64,000 nucleotides of DNA from Marinobacterium rhizophilum (GTDB taxonomy: Bacteria > Pseudomonadota > Gammaproteobacteria > Pseudomonadales > Balneatricaceae): positions 1,860,001-1,924,000 of the forward strand of contig NZ_CP073347.1 in assembly GCF_024397915.1 (NCBI RefSeq), in the 5' to 3' direction. The translations under genes and the position numbers were made by a program. The notes under the pieces were generated by a model, which saw only the letters and a list, made by a program, of their open reading frames with translations, did no database searches and was not told the DNA's origin. Position 1 is the first letter of the stretch, and the number at the start of each line of letters is the position of its first letter. This document shows positions 41,014-50,213 of the stretch, piece after piece.

Positions 41014-41361
41014 TCTCGATAGTTTTTGACTTGTCCCGGCAACAGGCGAACATGGAAACGCCACATCGCTTAGGGCTACAGGTCCGAAAACCTCAACCTA
41101 CAGCCATTGAACACGCAGTGAAACAGATATTAACAGCGTTTTTTTATAACCTGTGACTATTCTTATTTGCCGTCGCGGCTGCTAGGCTACGCCGCGCTTT
41201 TTCACAAAGGATCGCGAACACCGGCCATGTTGTCATTCCTGAGGGCAACGGGCCGCGTGACATCCTACTTGTCCTGCCCAAAAACAGCACAGGCAGGGCA
41301 TGTCTGCGAACGTCAACAGCCCCTAAACATAACAAACTCTGCTGGCATAGGAAGAACAGCC
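41014..41361 (+). other. Long untranslated region ahead of nhaB
   Basis: About 350 bases without a convincing gene. AT-rich sequence near 41130-41165 (AACAGCGTTTTTTTATAACC) is a plausible promoter area. A CCTGCC/GGCAGG stem lies near 41275-41300, and an AGGAAG ribosome site precedes the nhaB ATG. The leader may be structured; I recognise no known riboswitch. Confidence 0.4.
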
Positions 41362-42864
41362 ATGACGCATTCTCTACCCCAGGCGCTGATGCGCAATTTT
41401 CTGGGTAACTCTCCCGTCTGGTACAAGCAGGCCATTATTGGCTTCCTGATTCTGAACCCCATCCTGTTTCAGGTCGCAGGCCCGGTGGTTACCGGCTGGC
41501 TGCTGATCTTTGAATTTATCTTCACCCTTGCCCTGGCCCTCAAGTGCTACCCGCTGCAGCCCGGTGGCCTGCTCGCCATCGAAGCGATCATCATCGGCCT
41601 GGCCAGCCCCGCGTCGGTTGCCCACGAGGTAGAGTCCAATCTCGAAGTTATCCTGCTGCTGATGTTCATGGTGGCGGGCATCTACTTTATGAAAAGCATG
41701 CTGCTGTGGCTCTTCACCAAGATACTGCTCAAGGTGCATTCCAAGGTTGCACTGTCGCTGCTGTTTTCACTGTCGGCCGCCCTGCTGTCGGCCTTTCTCG
41801 ATGCCCTGACAGTTACCGCGGTGCTGATCAGCGTGGGCGTGGGTTTCTATGCGGTCTACCACAAGGTGGCCTCGGGCAAGTCCGCCCAGCATGACCACGA
41901 CCACTCCGACGATGAGCATGTGGGCGATACCCATCGCAGCGAGCTGGAACAGTTCCGTGCTTTCCTGCGCAGCCTGCTGATGCACGGCGCCGTGGGCACG
42001 GCGCTGGGGGGTGTCTGCACCCTGGTGGGCGAGCCGCAGAATCTGCTGATCGCCCAGAAAGCCGACTGGGATTTCGTCGAATTCTTCATCATCATGGCGC
42101 CGATCACCATGCCGGTGCTGGCCGCCGGCCTGCTGACCTGCATCCTGCTGGAAAAAACCCGGACGTTCGGTTACGGCGAGCAGATTCCACCGAACGTGCG
42201 CCAGATTCTGGAAGAGTTCAACCGCGAGGAAAACCACAAGCGCACCCAGCGCGATATCGCCATGCTGGGCGTCCAGGTGCTGGTCTCGATCTTCCTGGTG
42301 CTTGCGCTGGCGTTTCACCTGGCCGAGGTCGGCCTTATTGGCCTGTGCGTCATTATTCTGCTCACCGCCTTTAACGGCATCGTGGAAGAACACCAGATCG
42401 GCAAGGCATTTGAAGAGGCACTTCCGTTCACCGCGCTGCTGGTGGTGTTTTTCTGCATCGTCTCGGTGATCCACGAACAGCACCTGTTCCAGCCCATTAT
42501 TCACGCCGTGCTGGCAATGGAGCCCAGCGCGCAGCCGGCGGTCTTCTTCGTCGCCAATGGTCTGCTGTCCGCTATCAGCGACAATGTCTTTGTCGCCACG
42601 GTCTATATCAATGAGGTGGTGGCCGCGCTGAACAACGGCGACATTACCCGCGAGCATTTCGACAAGCTGGCCGTGGCGATCAACACCGGCACCAATATTC
42701 CCAGTGTTGCCACGCCCAACGGCCAGGCCGCCTTCCTGTTCCTGCTGACCTCGGCGCTGGCGCCGCTGATTCGCCTCTCCTACGGCCGCATGGTGATCAT
42801 GGCGCTGCCGTACACCATCGTCATGAGTGGCGTCGGCTTCATCGCTGTCAGCTACGCGCTCTAG
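41362..42864 (+). CDS. nhaB: Na+/H+ antiporter NhaB
   Basis: Exports sodium in exchange for protons. 500 residues from the ATG at 41362. The frame is open 65 codons further upstream, but AGGAAG and the start MTHSLPQALMRNFLGNSP fix it. Around 10-12 helices are visible, with family motifs such as ALLSAFLDALTVTAVLISV, LVGEPQNLLIAQKADWDFVE, and NGLLSAISDNVFVATVYINE. The central loop has a His/Asp-rich stretch (HDHDHSDDEH). Together with Nqr, which also moves sodium, it points to a sodium-based energy economy. Confidence 0.97.
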   Translation: MTHSLPQALMRNFLGNSPVWYKQAIIGFLILNPILFQVAGPVVTGWLLIFEFIFTLALALKCYPLQPGGLLAIEAIIIGLASPASVAHEVESNLEVILLLMFMVAGIYFMKSMLLWLFTKILLKVHSKVALSLLFSLSAALLSAFLDALTVTAVLISVGVGFYAVYHKVASGKSAQHDHDHSDDEHVGDTHRSELEQFRAFLRSLLMHGAVGTALGGVCTLVGEPQNLLIAQKADWDFVEFFIIMAPITMPVLAAGLLTCILLEKTRTFGYGEQIPPNVRQILEEFNREENHKRTQRDIAMLGVQVLVSIFLVLALAFHLAEVGLIGLCVIILLTAFNGIVEEHQIGKAFEEALPFTALLVVFFCIVSVIHEQHLFQPIIHAVLAMEPSAQPAVFFVANGLLSAISDNVFVATVYINEVVAALNNGDITREHFDKLAVAINTGTNIPSVATPNGQAAFLFLLTSALAPLIRLSYGRMVIMALPYTIVMSGVGFIAVSYAL

Positions 42865-42907
42865 CCCGGCAACACCCCGCCCGCAAAAAGCCAGGCAGCT
42901 AAAAAAT

Positions 42908-42945
42908 AAAACACCCCCGCAACCCGAGTTGCGGGGGTGTTTTTT
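42908..42945. terminator. Terminator past nhaB, copy of the dnaQ terminator
   Basis: 15-base arms AAAACACCCCCGCAA/TTGCGGGGGTGTTTT around a CCCGAG loop, ending in a T run on the plus strand and A-rich on the other side. It can act in both directions. It is part of the 141-bp direct repeat and has a twin at 55506-55543. Confidence 0.92.
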
Positions 42946-42979
42946 ATCCAGCTGCGTGCGGGTCCAATCATAGCCAGAG

Positions 42980-43048
42980 TCAGTGGGCCTTGGCGTCATC
43001 CTGCTCCAGCTGCTCCCACAAACAGGGCTCGCCTGCTTTCTTGCTCAG
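42980..43048 (-). pseudogene. dnaQ: Remnant of the dnaQ 3' end
   Basis: 23 codons (LSKKAGEPCLWEQLEQDDAK, then AH and stop) identical in protein to the end of dnaQ at 55578. The only base change in the coding part is silent (AAA for AAG). The rest of dnaQ is missing upstream. It cannot be expressed as a useful protein. Confidence 0.92.
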
Positions 43049-43325
43049 GGAACAATCCGATCACTGTAAAGTACAGCCGTGCCCTTACAGACTCCGAACA
43101 CCAAAGCAAGGGATGCAGATTCACCCTCGGCAGGTCAGGCACCCCCGCCGTCATGTGGCGACTATACGACAGAGGCGCCCTGCTTATCTGACGCCAACAC
43201 ATTAGAAAAACTATGGATCACCCGGGAAATTCTCGGAAATATTGCGGTTTTATTTCATCGTCGTGACATAAAGCAGCCCTACCATTGCACTCAATCCTTA
43301 ACCCACCCAAGTGCTGAGTACTGCA
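43049..43325 (+). other. Left end of the island, upstream of the phosphohydrolase gene
   Basis: 277 bases without a gene. CTGTA-AAG-TACAG (43063-43075 area) is a short inverted repeat that could be a regulator half-site pair. AT-rich sequence near 43235-43260 may hold the promoter of the catabolic operon. I see no Pho box with two good half-sites, no integrase fragment and no tRNA. Confidence 0.4.
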
Positions 43326-44585
43326 ATGTCTGGATTGATTATGATCATGGTCGATGGCATCAGCGCCGATCATTTCTCCCGCAAGCGTCACCTGCTGCCC
43401 AATCTCGACAGGATGGCACGCCTGGGCGTCCAGGTTGACGGCGTGACGCCTGAAGTCTGCGGCACCTCCTGCCCCGGTCGTACCTCGATTATTGCCGGGG
43501 TTTCGCCCGCTGAACATGGCGTCTATGGCAACCATATCCTGGATGGCGACCGTTTCCGCTGGGCCAACCCGTACGATGTGCAGGTCGAGACGCTGCCAGC
43601 ACTTGCCAAACAGCAGGGCCTTGATGTTGCCTGCCTGGGCTACGGCATGGTGCGCCCCGAAGATTGCACGCTGTATCAGGGTCCCTGGTGGGTCGACGAA
43701 CTGCTGATGCGCGGCAAGGATCAGGAACCGACCCCGGCAGATCAGGATTGGCTGCGTGCCAGCGGCCTTCACGACCCCGACGGTCGCATCAGCGCACTGT
43801 TCGAATCCGCCGCAGCGGAGCCTGCGGTACAGCCCAATCACACGCCCGAGCACAAACTGCAAATGGGCATGCTGGCCGATCATCAGCTGCTGGATCTGGC
43901 CGCAGCCCTGGCCGCCAGTGATCGCGCACCGGACCTGATGCTGCTGGAAATTGCCATTACCGACTACTTCCTGCACAAGTACGGCCCGGATCACCCACTC
44001 ACCGACTGGTCGCTGCGTTGTGCCGATGCCCAGATCGGCACCCTGATGACCCGCCTGGAGCAGGCTGGCGTTCTGGAGCGCTACAATTTTGCCATCCTGA
44101 GCGATCACGGCCATGCCCCCATGCCCGATGCCCTCTATGTCGATCGCCTGCTGGGGGACGAGGTGCTCTGGTCCAGCGAAGGCGGCGTTCTGCTGGTTCG
44201 CCCCACCAGCCCCGAACAGGCGCGGTACGTGACTGAGAAGCTGAGCGCTGAAGGCATCCAGCCCTGGAGCAACGATCACCTGCCTGCGGAGCGCCGCGAA
44301 CAACTGCTGACCTTCGTCGTGCCCGAAGGCTCTGCCATGAGCTTTGAGGCCTCGCGAGCCGATACCCGCGGGATCTACGGCCCCTCCAAGTACCAGTCGA
44401 ACCATGGCATGAGGCCGGGTAGCCGGGCGGACGAGCGCTTTTGCATCTTCTACGGCAACAGGGTACCGCAACAGCTTATTGCCCATGGCAAAACCATTCA
44501 GGTCGCGCCCACGCTGGCGGCGATTCTGAATGTCGTCACGCCCTGGCAGGCGCCCCCCCTGTTTCAACCCAAAGAGTGTGATTAA
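43326..44585 (+). CDS. Alkaline-phosphatase-superfamily phosphodiesterase/phosphonohydrolase
   Basis: 419 residues from the ATG at 43326; a GTG five codons upstream is possible. It has the type I phosphodiesterase/nucleotide pyrophosphatase fold. Metal ligands are all visible: D10 (MVDGIS), D213 and H217 (TDYFLHKYGP), D260-H261 (SDHGH), H360 (SNHGMRPGS). The nucleophile loop reads EVCGTSCPGRTSIIAG, so T47 or S48 serves; by alignment from memory to phosphonoacetate hydrolase, Ser takes the usual Thr place. No signal peptide, so it is cytoplasmic. Length fits the PhnA phosphonoacetate hydrolase group. Substrate unknown. First gene of the importer operon. Confidence 0.8.
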   Translation: MSGLIMIMVDGISADHFSRKRHLLPNLDRMARLGVQVDGVTPEVCGTSCPGRTSIIAGVSPAEHGVYGNHILDGDRFRWANPYDVQVETLPALAKQQGLDVACLGYGMVRPEDCTLYQGPWWVDELLMRGKDQEPTPADQDWLRASGLHDPDGRISALFESAAAEPAVQPNHTPEHKLQMGMLADHQLLDLAAALAASDRAPDLMLLEIAITDYFLHKYGPDHPLTDWSLRCADAQIGTLMTRLEQAGVLERYNFAILSDHGHAPMPDALYVDRLLGDEVLWSSEGGVLLVRPTSPEQARYVTEKLSAEGIQPWSNDHLPAERREQLLTFVVPEGSAMSFEASRADTRGIYGPSKYQSNHGMRPGSRADERFCIFYGNRVPQQLIAHGKTIQVAPTLAAILNVVTPWQAPPLFQPKECD

Positions 44586-44698
44586 CCCGGCGGGGTAATA
44601 CCTGAAGCCAGGATGCTTCTGACCGCAACCCCATGCGAAGTCACTGTTAATACTGAACGACAAATCCGACCGACCCGAACGTTAACGAGGATACCCCC

Positions 44699-46174
44699 AT
44701 GAAACCTCTGCTCTCCTCTGTACTGATCGCTGGTGCGCTCTTTGCGAGCCTGGCTGACGCCGGTACGCTGCGCATCGCCCACGATGTAGGTTATGCCGGC
44801 GCCGAGTCACTGGACCCGATTTCCCCAAGCCGATTTTTCGATGCCAACCAACTGCTCTACTCCCGCCTGGTTCGCCAGGGCGCCGACGGCGCCCCCAGCG
44901 CTGAACTCGCCACCGCCTGGAGTGCTTCGACGGATGCCAAAAGCTGGACTTTCGAATTGCGCCGCGGTGTCAAATTCCACGACGGTTCAGACCTGACTGC
45001 CGCTGATGTCAAATACACGCTTGAGCGCATCAAGGACCCCAAGATCGACTCGCCGGTCGCCGCGGTCCTCGGTGTCGTCGACAATGTTGATGTGATCGAT
45101 GACTACAATCTGCGCATCAATCTGACAGCCCCCCACGCCGACCTGCCGCTGTTGCTGATGGATTACCGTGTACGCATCATCCCGCAGGATTCAGGTGACG
45201 ACATCGCCACCCGTGGTATCGGTTCCGGCCCCTTCATGCTGGACGAACTGGACCCCGAAGGCACCACCTCCCTCAAGGCGTTCAGCGGCTACTGGGAAGG
45301 CGCACCGGCTGCTGATGGCGTTGAGCTGATCGGCATTCCCGACTCCCAGGCCCGGGTGCAGGCGCTAATGGCCGGCCAGCTCGACCTTGAGCAAAGCATC
45401 ACCAGCCAGCAGGCACGCCTGTTCGTCAATAACCCGCAGTTCCAGAGCCAGAGTGTTGCCACGGGTGAATGGCGCACACTGGTGTTTCGCACCGACACCG
45501 CGCCCTATAACGACGCGCGTGTCCGCAAGGCCCTGCGCATGGTGGTTGACCGGCCTGAGATGATGAAGCTCATTGCCGGCGAGCACGGCGGCACCGTCAC
45601 CTGTGACAACCCGGTATGGCCTGGTGACCAGTACCGCACCCAGATTAGCTGCGATGCCGATGTCGAAGGCGCCAAGGCACTGCTGGCCGAAGCCGGCTAC
45701 ACCGACGGTATCGACATCACGATCAGCTCCGCCGACAACGAGCCAGAATTCATCCGCATGATCGAGGTATACCAGCAGCAGGCCGCCAAGGCCGGTATCC
45801 GCGTCAAGCTGAACATGGTGCCCTCCGATGGTTACTGGAGCGATGTCTGGATGAAGGACCCCGCCGTTGCCAGCCGCTGGTCCCAGCGCCCGGCTGACCA
45901 GATCATGAACGAGGCGTTCCGCTCCACCGCTGCCTGGAATGAAAGCTTCTACAACAACGCCGAATTCGATCAGCTGCTGGACCAGGCACGCAGCGAACTT
46001 GATTTCGACAAGCGCAAGGCACACTACGCTCAGCTGCAGCAGACGCTGTGGCAGGATGGCGGCGCCCTGATCCCGTATCACCTCAACCAGACCCGTGTTC
46101 TGCGCAGCGCTGTCAGCGGCGTTGACCCGGTAGAACAGTTCTCAATCCGCTGGAACAAGGTCGCGGTCGACTGA
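44699..46174 (+). CDS. ABC transporter substrate-binding protein, Dpp/Opp family
   Basis: 491 residues with a signal peptide (LLSSVLIAGALFASLADA). It is a solute-binding protein of the peptide/nickel class (SBP_bac_5): FELRRGVKFHDGSDLTAADV, ATRGIGSGPFMLDELDPEG, DARVRKALRMVVDRPEMMKL and DQLLDQARSELDFDKRKAHY. It has no lipobox and should be a free periplasmic protein. A GAGGA ribosome site precedes the ATG. Ligand unknown. Its neighbours suggest an organophosphonate, phosphodiester or small peptide conjugate. Confidence 0.93.
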   Translation: MKPLLSSVLIAGALFASLADAGTLRIAHDVGYAGAESLDPISPSRFFDANQLLYSRLVRQGADGAPSAELATAWSASTDAKSWTFELRRGVKFHDGSDLTAADVKYTLERIKDPKIDSPVAAVLGVVDNVDVIDDYNLRINLTAPHADLPLLLMDYRVRIIPQDSGDDIATRGIGSGPFMLDELDPEGTTSLKAFSGYWEGAPAADGVELIGIPDSQARVQALMAGQLDLEQSITSQQARLFVNNPQFQSQSVATGEWRTLVFRTDTAPYNDARVRKALRMVVDRPEMMKLIAGEHGGTVTCDNPVWPGDQYRTQISCDADVEGAKALLAEAGYTDGIDITISSADNEPEFIRMIEVYQQQAAKAGIRVKLNMVPSDGYWSDVWMKDPAVASRWSQRPADQIMNEAFRSTAAWNESFYNNAEFDQLLDQARSELDFDKRKAHYAQLQQTLWQDGGALIPYHLNQTRVLRSAVSGVDPVEQFSIRWNKVAVD

Positions 46175-46229
46175 TTTCACCTGCTGCGGCCCCCCGGCGT
46201 CGGGGTGGCCGCCACATCCGGATTACACC

Positions 46230-47177
46230 ATGCTGAATCTCATCCTTAAACGGCTGACGCTGGCGCTGATGACGCTCGTAACCGTCTGCGTGCTGGTGTT
46301 CGCCATGACCGAATACCTGCCAGGCGATGTCTGTACAGCCTACCTGGGACGTGATGCCCAGGGCACCCGACTGGAAAACTGTCGCCTGGAACGCGGGCTC
46401 GAACGCCCTGCCCTGCATCGTTTTGCCGACTGGACGGGCGGTGTCTTTCAGGGCGACCTTGGCACGTCTCTCAAGCGTAACAAGCCGATCAACGACCTGG
46501 TTGGCAACCGCATGCGCAATACGCTGGTACTGGGGTTGAGCGCGGCCCTTATCGGTATCCCGCTGGCGATCGCCCTGGGTGTATTTGCCGCCCTGCGACG
46601 TGATCGCAGCTCCGATATTGCCATCTCGACGCTGTCCATTTTCACCATGACCATCCCGGAATTTGTCACCGCCACCTTGTTGATACTGGTCTTTTCCGTT
46701 CAATTACAGTGGTTTCCGGCGGTCGTTACCGTACGTCCGACGGTACCGATAACCGAGCTCCTGCCCAATGTGGTATTACCGATGCTCACCCTGGCACTGG
46801 TGATGATGGCGCATATCCTGCGCATGGTGCGCAGCTCGATGATCGACGTGATGGCCAGTGATTTCGTGCAGATGGCACGGCTCAAGGGCGTACCCATGTT
46901 CCAGATCGTCTGGCGTCATGCCCTGCCCAACGCCATGCTGCCCGCGATCAACATCATTGCACTGACCGTTGCCTGGCTGCTCGGTGGCGTTGTCATCATC
47001 GAGCAGGTGTTCAATTACCCCGGCATCGGCACCCTGATGATTCGTGCCATCCAGGACCGTGATCTGCCACTGGTTCAGGCCATCGCGCTGCTGCTGGCCG
47101 CGGTGTATATCGCCTGCAATCTACTGGCAGACCTGTGCAGCCTGGCGCTCAATCCGCGCCTGCGCAGCGCCCGCTAA
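46230..47177 (+). CDS. ABC transporter permease, DppB type
   Basis: 315 residues, about six helices. The start MLNLILKRLTLALMTLVTVC and the inner-membrane component motif MARLKGVPMFQIVWRHALPN (EAA loop) are typical of DppB/OppB permeases. An insert around residues 38-50 (GRDAQGTRLENCRLERG) is common in this family. Second component of the importer, 55 bases after the binding protein. Confidence 0.94.
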   Translation: MLNLILKRLTLALMTLVTVCVLVFAMTEYLPGDVCTAYLGRDAQGTRLENCRLERGLERPALHRFADWTGGVFQGDLGTSLKRNKPINDLVGNRMRNTLVLGLSAALIGIPLAIALGVFAALRRDRSSDIAISTLSIFTMTIPEFVTATLLILVFSVQLQWFPAVVTVRPTVPITELLPNVVLPMLTLALVMMAHILRMVRSSMIDVMASDFVQMARLKGVPMFQIVWRHALPNAMLPAINIIALTVAWLLGGVVIIEQVFNYPGIGTLMIRAIQDRDLPLVQAIALLLAAVYIACNLLADLCSLALNPRLRSAR

Positions 47178-47190
47178 GGAGGCCTTTATC

Positions 47191-48081
47191 ATGTCCGTAT
47201 CTGCGACTCCCCTGACCGTATCCAGCGCCGACACCTCGGGCTGGCGCCTGCTGTACCGCAACCTCAGCCGCTCCCGCTCCGGCGTGCTTGGCCTGTCGGT
47301 GCTCGGCATGCACCTGCTGATTGCACTCATCGCCCCCTGGATCGCCCCCCATGACTGGACGCTGCAGGATGGCTACAGCATGCTGCAGCCCCCCAGCATG
47401 GAGCACTGGCTCGGCACCGATCACATGGGGCGCGACCTGTTCAGCCGCACCCTGGTGGGCGGGCGTCTGGCAATTTTCATAACCCTACTCGGCACCCTTT
47501 TCGCCGTTGCCTGGGGCAGCCTGGTAGGCATATTGCTGGGCTTTCTTGGCGGGCGCATCGACGAGTGGGTCATGCGGCTTGTCGATGCACTGCTCGCCAT
47601 CCCCTGGCTGCTGTTCCTGTTGCTGATCATCGCCTTGCTGGGCCAGCAAACCTGGACGCTGATCCTGACGCTGGGATTCTTTTACGGCATTGCCGTCATC
47701 CGCGTGGCGCGCGGCGCAACACTGGATTTCGTCAGCCGGGATTTTGTCACCGCCGCCAGAACCCGCGGCGAGCGCCGCATGACAATCGTGCTGCGCGAGC
47801 TGCTGCCCAATGTGCTCGACACCCTGCTGGTTGAAGCTGCCATGCGCTGGGCCTGGATGCTGCTGGCTTTCAGCTCGCTGTCCTTTCTTGGATTCGGCGC
47901 CGTCCCGCCAACCCCGGACTGGGGTTTGATGATCGCCGACGCCCGCAGCATGATTTCAATCGCACCCTGGGCAACCCTGTTCCCTGCCCTTGCGCTTTCA
48001 ACACTGATTATCAGCATCAACCTGTCGGCCGATGCCCTTGCCAAGGCAATGGGGCTAGATCGTGCCAAGGCCCCCGTTTAA
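47191..48081 (+). CDS. ABC transporter permease, DppC type
   Basis: 296 residues from the ATG at 47191, 8 bases after AAGGAGG. The frame is open upstream into the previous gene but starts here. An N-terminal OppC-like helix (GVLGLSVLGMHLLIALIAPW) precedes LGTDHMGRDLFSRTLVGGRL and the EAA loop FVTAARTRGERRMTIVLREL. Partner of the DppB-type permease. Confidence 0.95.
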   Translation: MSVSATPLTVSSADTSGWRLLYRNLSRSRSGVLGLSVLGMHLLIALIAPWIAPHDWTLQDGYSMLQPPSMEHWLGTDHMGRDLFSRTLVGGRLAIFITLLGTLFAVAWGSLVGILLGFLGGRIDEWVMRLVDALLAIPWLLFLLLIIALLGQQTWTLILTLGFFYGIAVIRVARGATLDFVSRDFVTAARTRGERRMTIVLRELLPNVLDTLLVEAAMRWAWMLLAFSSLSFLGFGAVPPTPDWGLMIADARSMISIAPWATLFPALALSTLIISINLSADALAKAMGLDRAKAPV

Positions 48082-48093
48082 GGACTCCGACCG

Positions 48094-50136
48094 ATGATGA
48101 CTTCGACACCTCTCATGCATGTTCAGCACCTCAGCCTGGGCTACCGCAACCCGCAGGGTGCTCTGGTACAGGTCTTGCGCGACATCAACCTGTCCATCAC
48201 ACCCGGCGAATCGCTGGCACTGGTGGGCGAATCCGGCTGCGGCAAGAGTACACTCGCCCTGGCCCTGATGGGCTTTCTGCGCAGCGGTTCCCAGGTGCTG
48301 AACGGCCAGATCCTGTTCCAGAACGCGGACCTGCTGCAACTGCAAGCGCGGGACCTGGTGGCCCTGCGTGGCCGGCGTATCGGCCTGATTCCACAGAATG
48401 CCGGCCAGTCTCTGACCCCGAGCATGACCATCGGCCGACAACTGGAGGAAGCGCTCAGGTTGCACGCCAACCTGCCCCGCGCAGCCTGGCGTGCACGCAG
48501 CCTGGCGCTGCTGCAGCAGGTCAGACTGCCGGCACCAGACGCAATTCTGACACGCTACCCCCACCAGCTTTCCGGGGGCCAGCAACAGCGTGTCGCGATT
48601 GCCATGGCGCTGGCAGGCAAGCCGGAACTGCTGGTGCTTGATGAACCCACCACCGGCCTGGATGTCACCACCCAGGCCCATATTCTGGAACTGCTGCGCG
48701 ACCTGAGCCAGCAGCTGGGCACCACCCTGGTATTCGTCAGCCATGACCTGGGGGCCGTGGCGAGGATCAGTGATCGCATCGCCGTCATGTACGCCGGCGA
48801 GGTTGTCGAGCTGGGCAGCAGCCGTGCGGTACTGCGCCAGCCGGCTCACCCCTATACCCGGGGCCTGCTGGCATCCATCCCGCGTCTCGATTCGCCCGGT
48901 CTGCCGCCATCCATGCCAGGCTATCCTCCGCGCACCGGCAGTGCCGGCAACACCTGTGCTTTCGCAGCCCGCTGTCCTGACGTCCGCCCTCAGTGCCGGG
49001 AGCGGCCTGCACCCTTCACGGACAGCCAAGCGCACGCGGTGCGCTGTCACCTCGAATACTCGCAACTGAGCCCACCCGCAGTACCGGTGCCGTCCCCTGC
49101 GGCATCAGGCGGCCCCGCCCAGGCCCAGCTCCAGGTGCAGGGCGTAGCGGTACGTTACGACCGCCCGGGCCTGATGCATCGCCTCACCGGGCAACGCCTG
49201 ACCACGCCGGCCACCATCGAGGGCATTGAGTTCGTACTCAACAAAGGCGAAACCCTGGCCCTGGTCGGGGAATCCGGCAGCGGCAAAAGCACCCTGATGC
49301 GCGCGATCTGCGGCATACACCCGGCCAGCAGCGGCGATATCAGCCTTGAAAATGAGGCTCTGAATGGCCCGCTGGATCAGCGCAGCCGGGCGCTGAAGCG
49401 CCGCGTGCAGATGATTTTCCAGAACCCCGATGCATCCCTCAATCCGCGTCACACCATCGCCCGGATCCTGGAACAGCCACTGCGCCTGTACAACGGCCTT
49501 AACCGGCAACAGTGTCGCCAGCGGGCAGCTGAACTGCTCGAGATGGTGCGCCTGGGGCCCCATTACCTTGACCGGATGCCGGCACAGCTCTCCGGTGGCG
49601 AGAAGCAGCGGGTGGCCATCGCCCGCACCTTCGCCGGCGACCCGCAGCTGATTCTCTGTGACGAGGTGACCTCGGCGCTTGACGTGTCGGTCCAGGCGGC
49701 GGTGCTGCAACTGCTCAAGACGCTGCAGGCCCAAAAGGGTGTGAGCTACCTGTTTATTGCCCATGACCTGGCCGTGGTAAAAGCCATCGCCGATCAGGTG
49801 GCCGTGCTCTATCAGGGCAGACTCTGCCAGGTTGGCGCGACCGCCGATGTCTTTGGCGGTGCCAGGCATCCCTATACGCGGGCGCTGCTGAACGCGATTC
49901 TGGAACCCGACCCGGATCACCGCCCCAGGCTGCTTGACAACGACACCCCGGAGCAGCATCCGCCTGCCCAGGGCTGCGCCTACCAGCGTCGCTGCCCCGA
50001 AGCCACCGAGCGCTGCCAGCAGCAACAACCCGCCTGGCAGGAACAGGGCAGCAACCGCATTCGCTGCCACCTGCCGATCGACGCGCTGGCCCCCCAGACG
50101 CCCGCCGTGGCGACACCCCTGGCTGCCTGCAGCTGA
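48094..50136 (+). CDS. ABC transporter ATPase, fused DppD-DppF
   Basis: 680 residues: two complete ATPase domains in one chain. The first has GESGCGKST, LSGGQQQRVAIAMAL, LLVLDEPTTGLD and VSHD; the second has GESGSGKST, LSGGEKQRVAIARTF, LILCDEVTSALD and IAHD. Each half ends with the oligopeptide-transporter Cys motif (NTCAFAARCPDVRPQC and GCAYQRRCPEATERC), which in DppD-like ATPases binds an iron-sulfur cluster. Fusion of the two ATPases is common in this family. It energises the permease pair encoded just upstream. Confidence 0.94.
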   Translation: MMTSTPLMHVQHLSLGYRNPQGALVQVLRDINLSITPGESLALVGESGCGKSTLALALMGFLRSGSQVLNGQILFQNADLLQLQARDLVALRGRRIGLIPQNAGQSLTPSMTIGRQLEEALRLHANLPRAAWRARSLALLQQVRLPAPDAILTRYPHQLSGGQQQRVAIAMALAGKPELLVLDEPTTGLDVTTQAHILELLRDLSQQLGTTLVFVSHDLGAVARISDRIAVMYAGEVVELGSSRAVLRQPAHPYTRGLLASIPRLDSPGLPPSMPGYPPRTGSAGNTCAFAARCPDVRPQCRERPAPFTDSQAHAVRCHLEYSQLSPPAVPVPSPAASGGPAQAQLQVQGVAVRYDRPGLMHRLTGQRLTTPATIEGIEFVLNKGETLALVGESGSGKSTLMRAICGIHPASSGDISLENEALNGPLDQRSRALKRRVQMIFQNPDASLNPRHTIARILEQPLRLYNGLNRQQCRQRAAELLEMVRLGPHYLDRMPAQLSGGEKQRVAIARTFAGDPQLILCDEVTSALDVSVQAAVLQLLKTLQAQKGVSYLFIAHDLAVVKAIADQVAVLYQGRLCQVGATADVFGGARHPYTRALLNAILEPDPDHRPRLLDNDTPEQHPPAQGCAYQRRCPEATERCQQQQPAWQEQGSNRIRCHLPIDALAPQTPAVATPLAACS

Positions 50137-50213
50137 TACCCGAACTTAACTGACAACCTGGCGGGCCTTTATGGCCCGGCATCCCACCTTTTTACCAGGA
50201 TACCCAAAACACC

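Larger units (their letters stand above)
42908..43048. repeat. 141-bp direct repeat, left copy
   Basis: Matches 55506-55646 in the same orientation with 3 mismatches over 141 bases (two next to the T run, one in the coding part). The repeat holds the dnaQ terminator, the dnaQ stop and its last 22 codons. Left copy: dnaQ fragment only. It bounds the 43.0-55.5 kb gene block and is the likely left edge of an insertion. Confidence 0.95.

Noticed and set aside
40827..41156. Short open frames on both strands in the nudC-nhaB gap
   Set aside because: They lie over the inverted-repeat element and show no family likeness or ribosome sites.
43218..44663. 481-residue minus-strand frame opposite the phosphohydrolase gene
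   Set aside because: Antisense to a gene with all superfamily metal ligands in place. No motif of its own.
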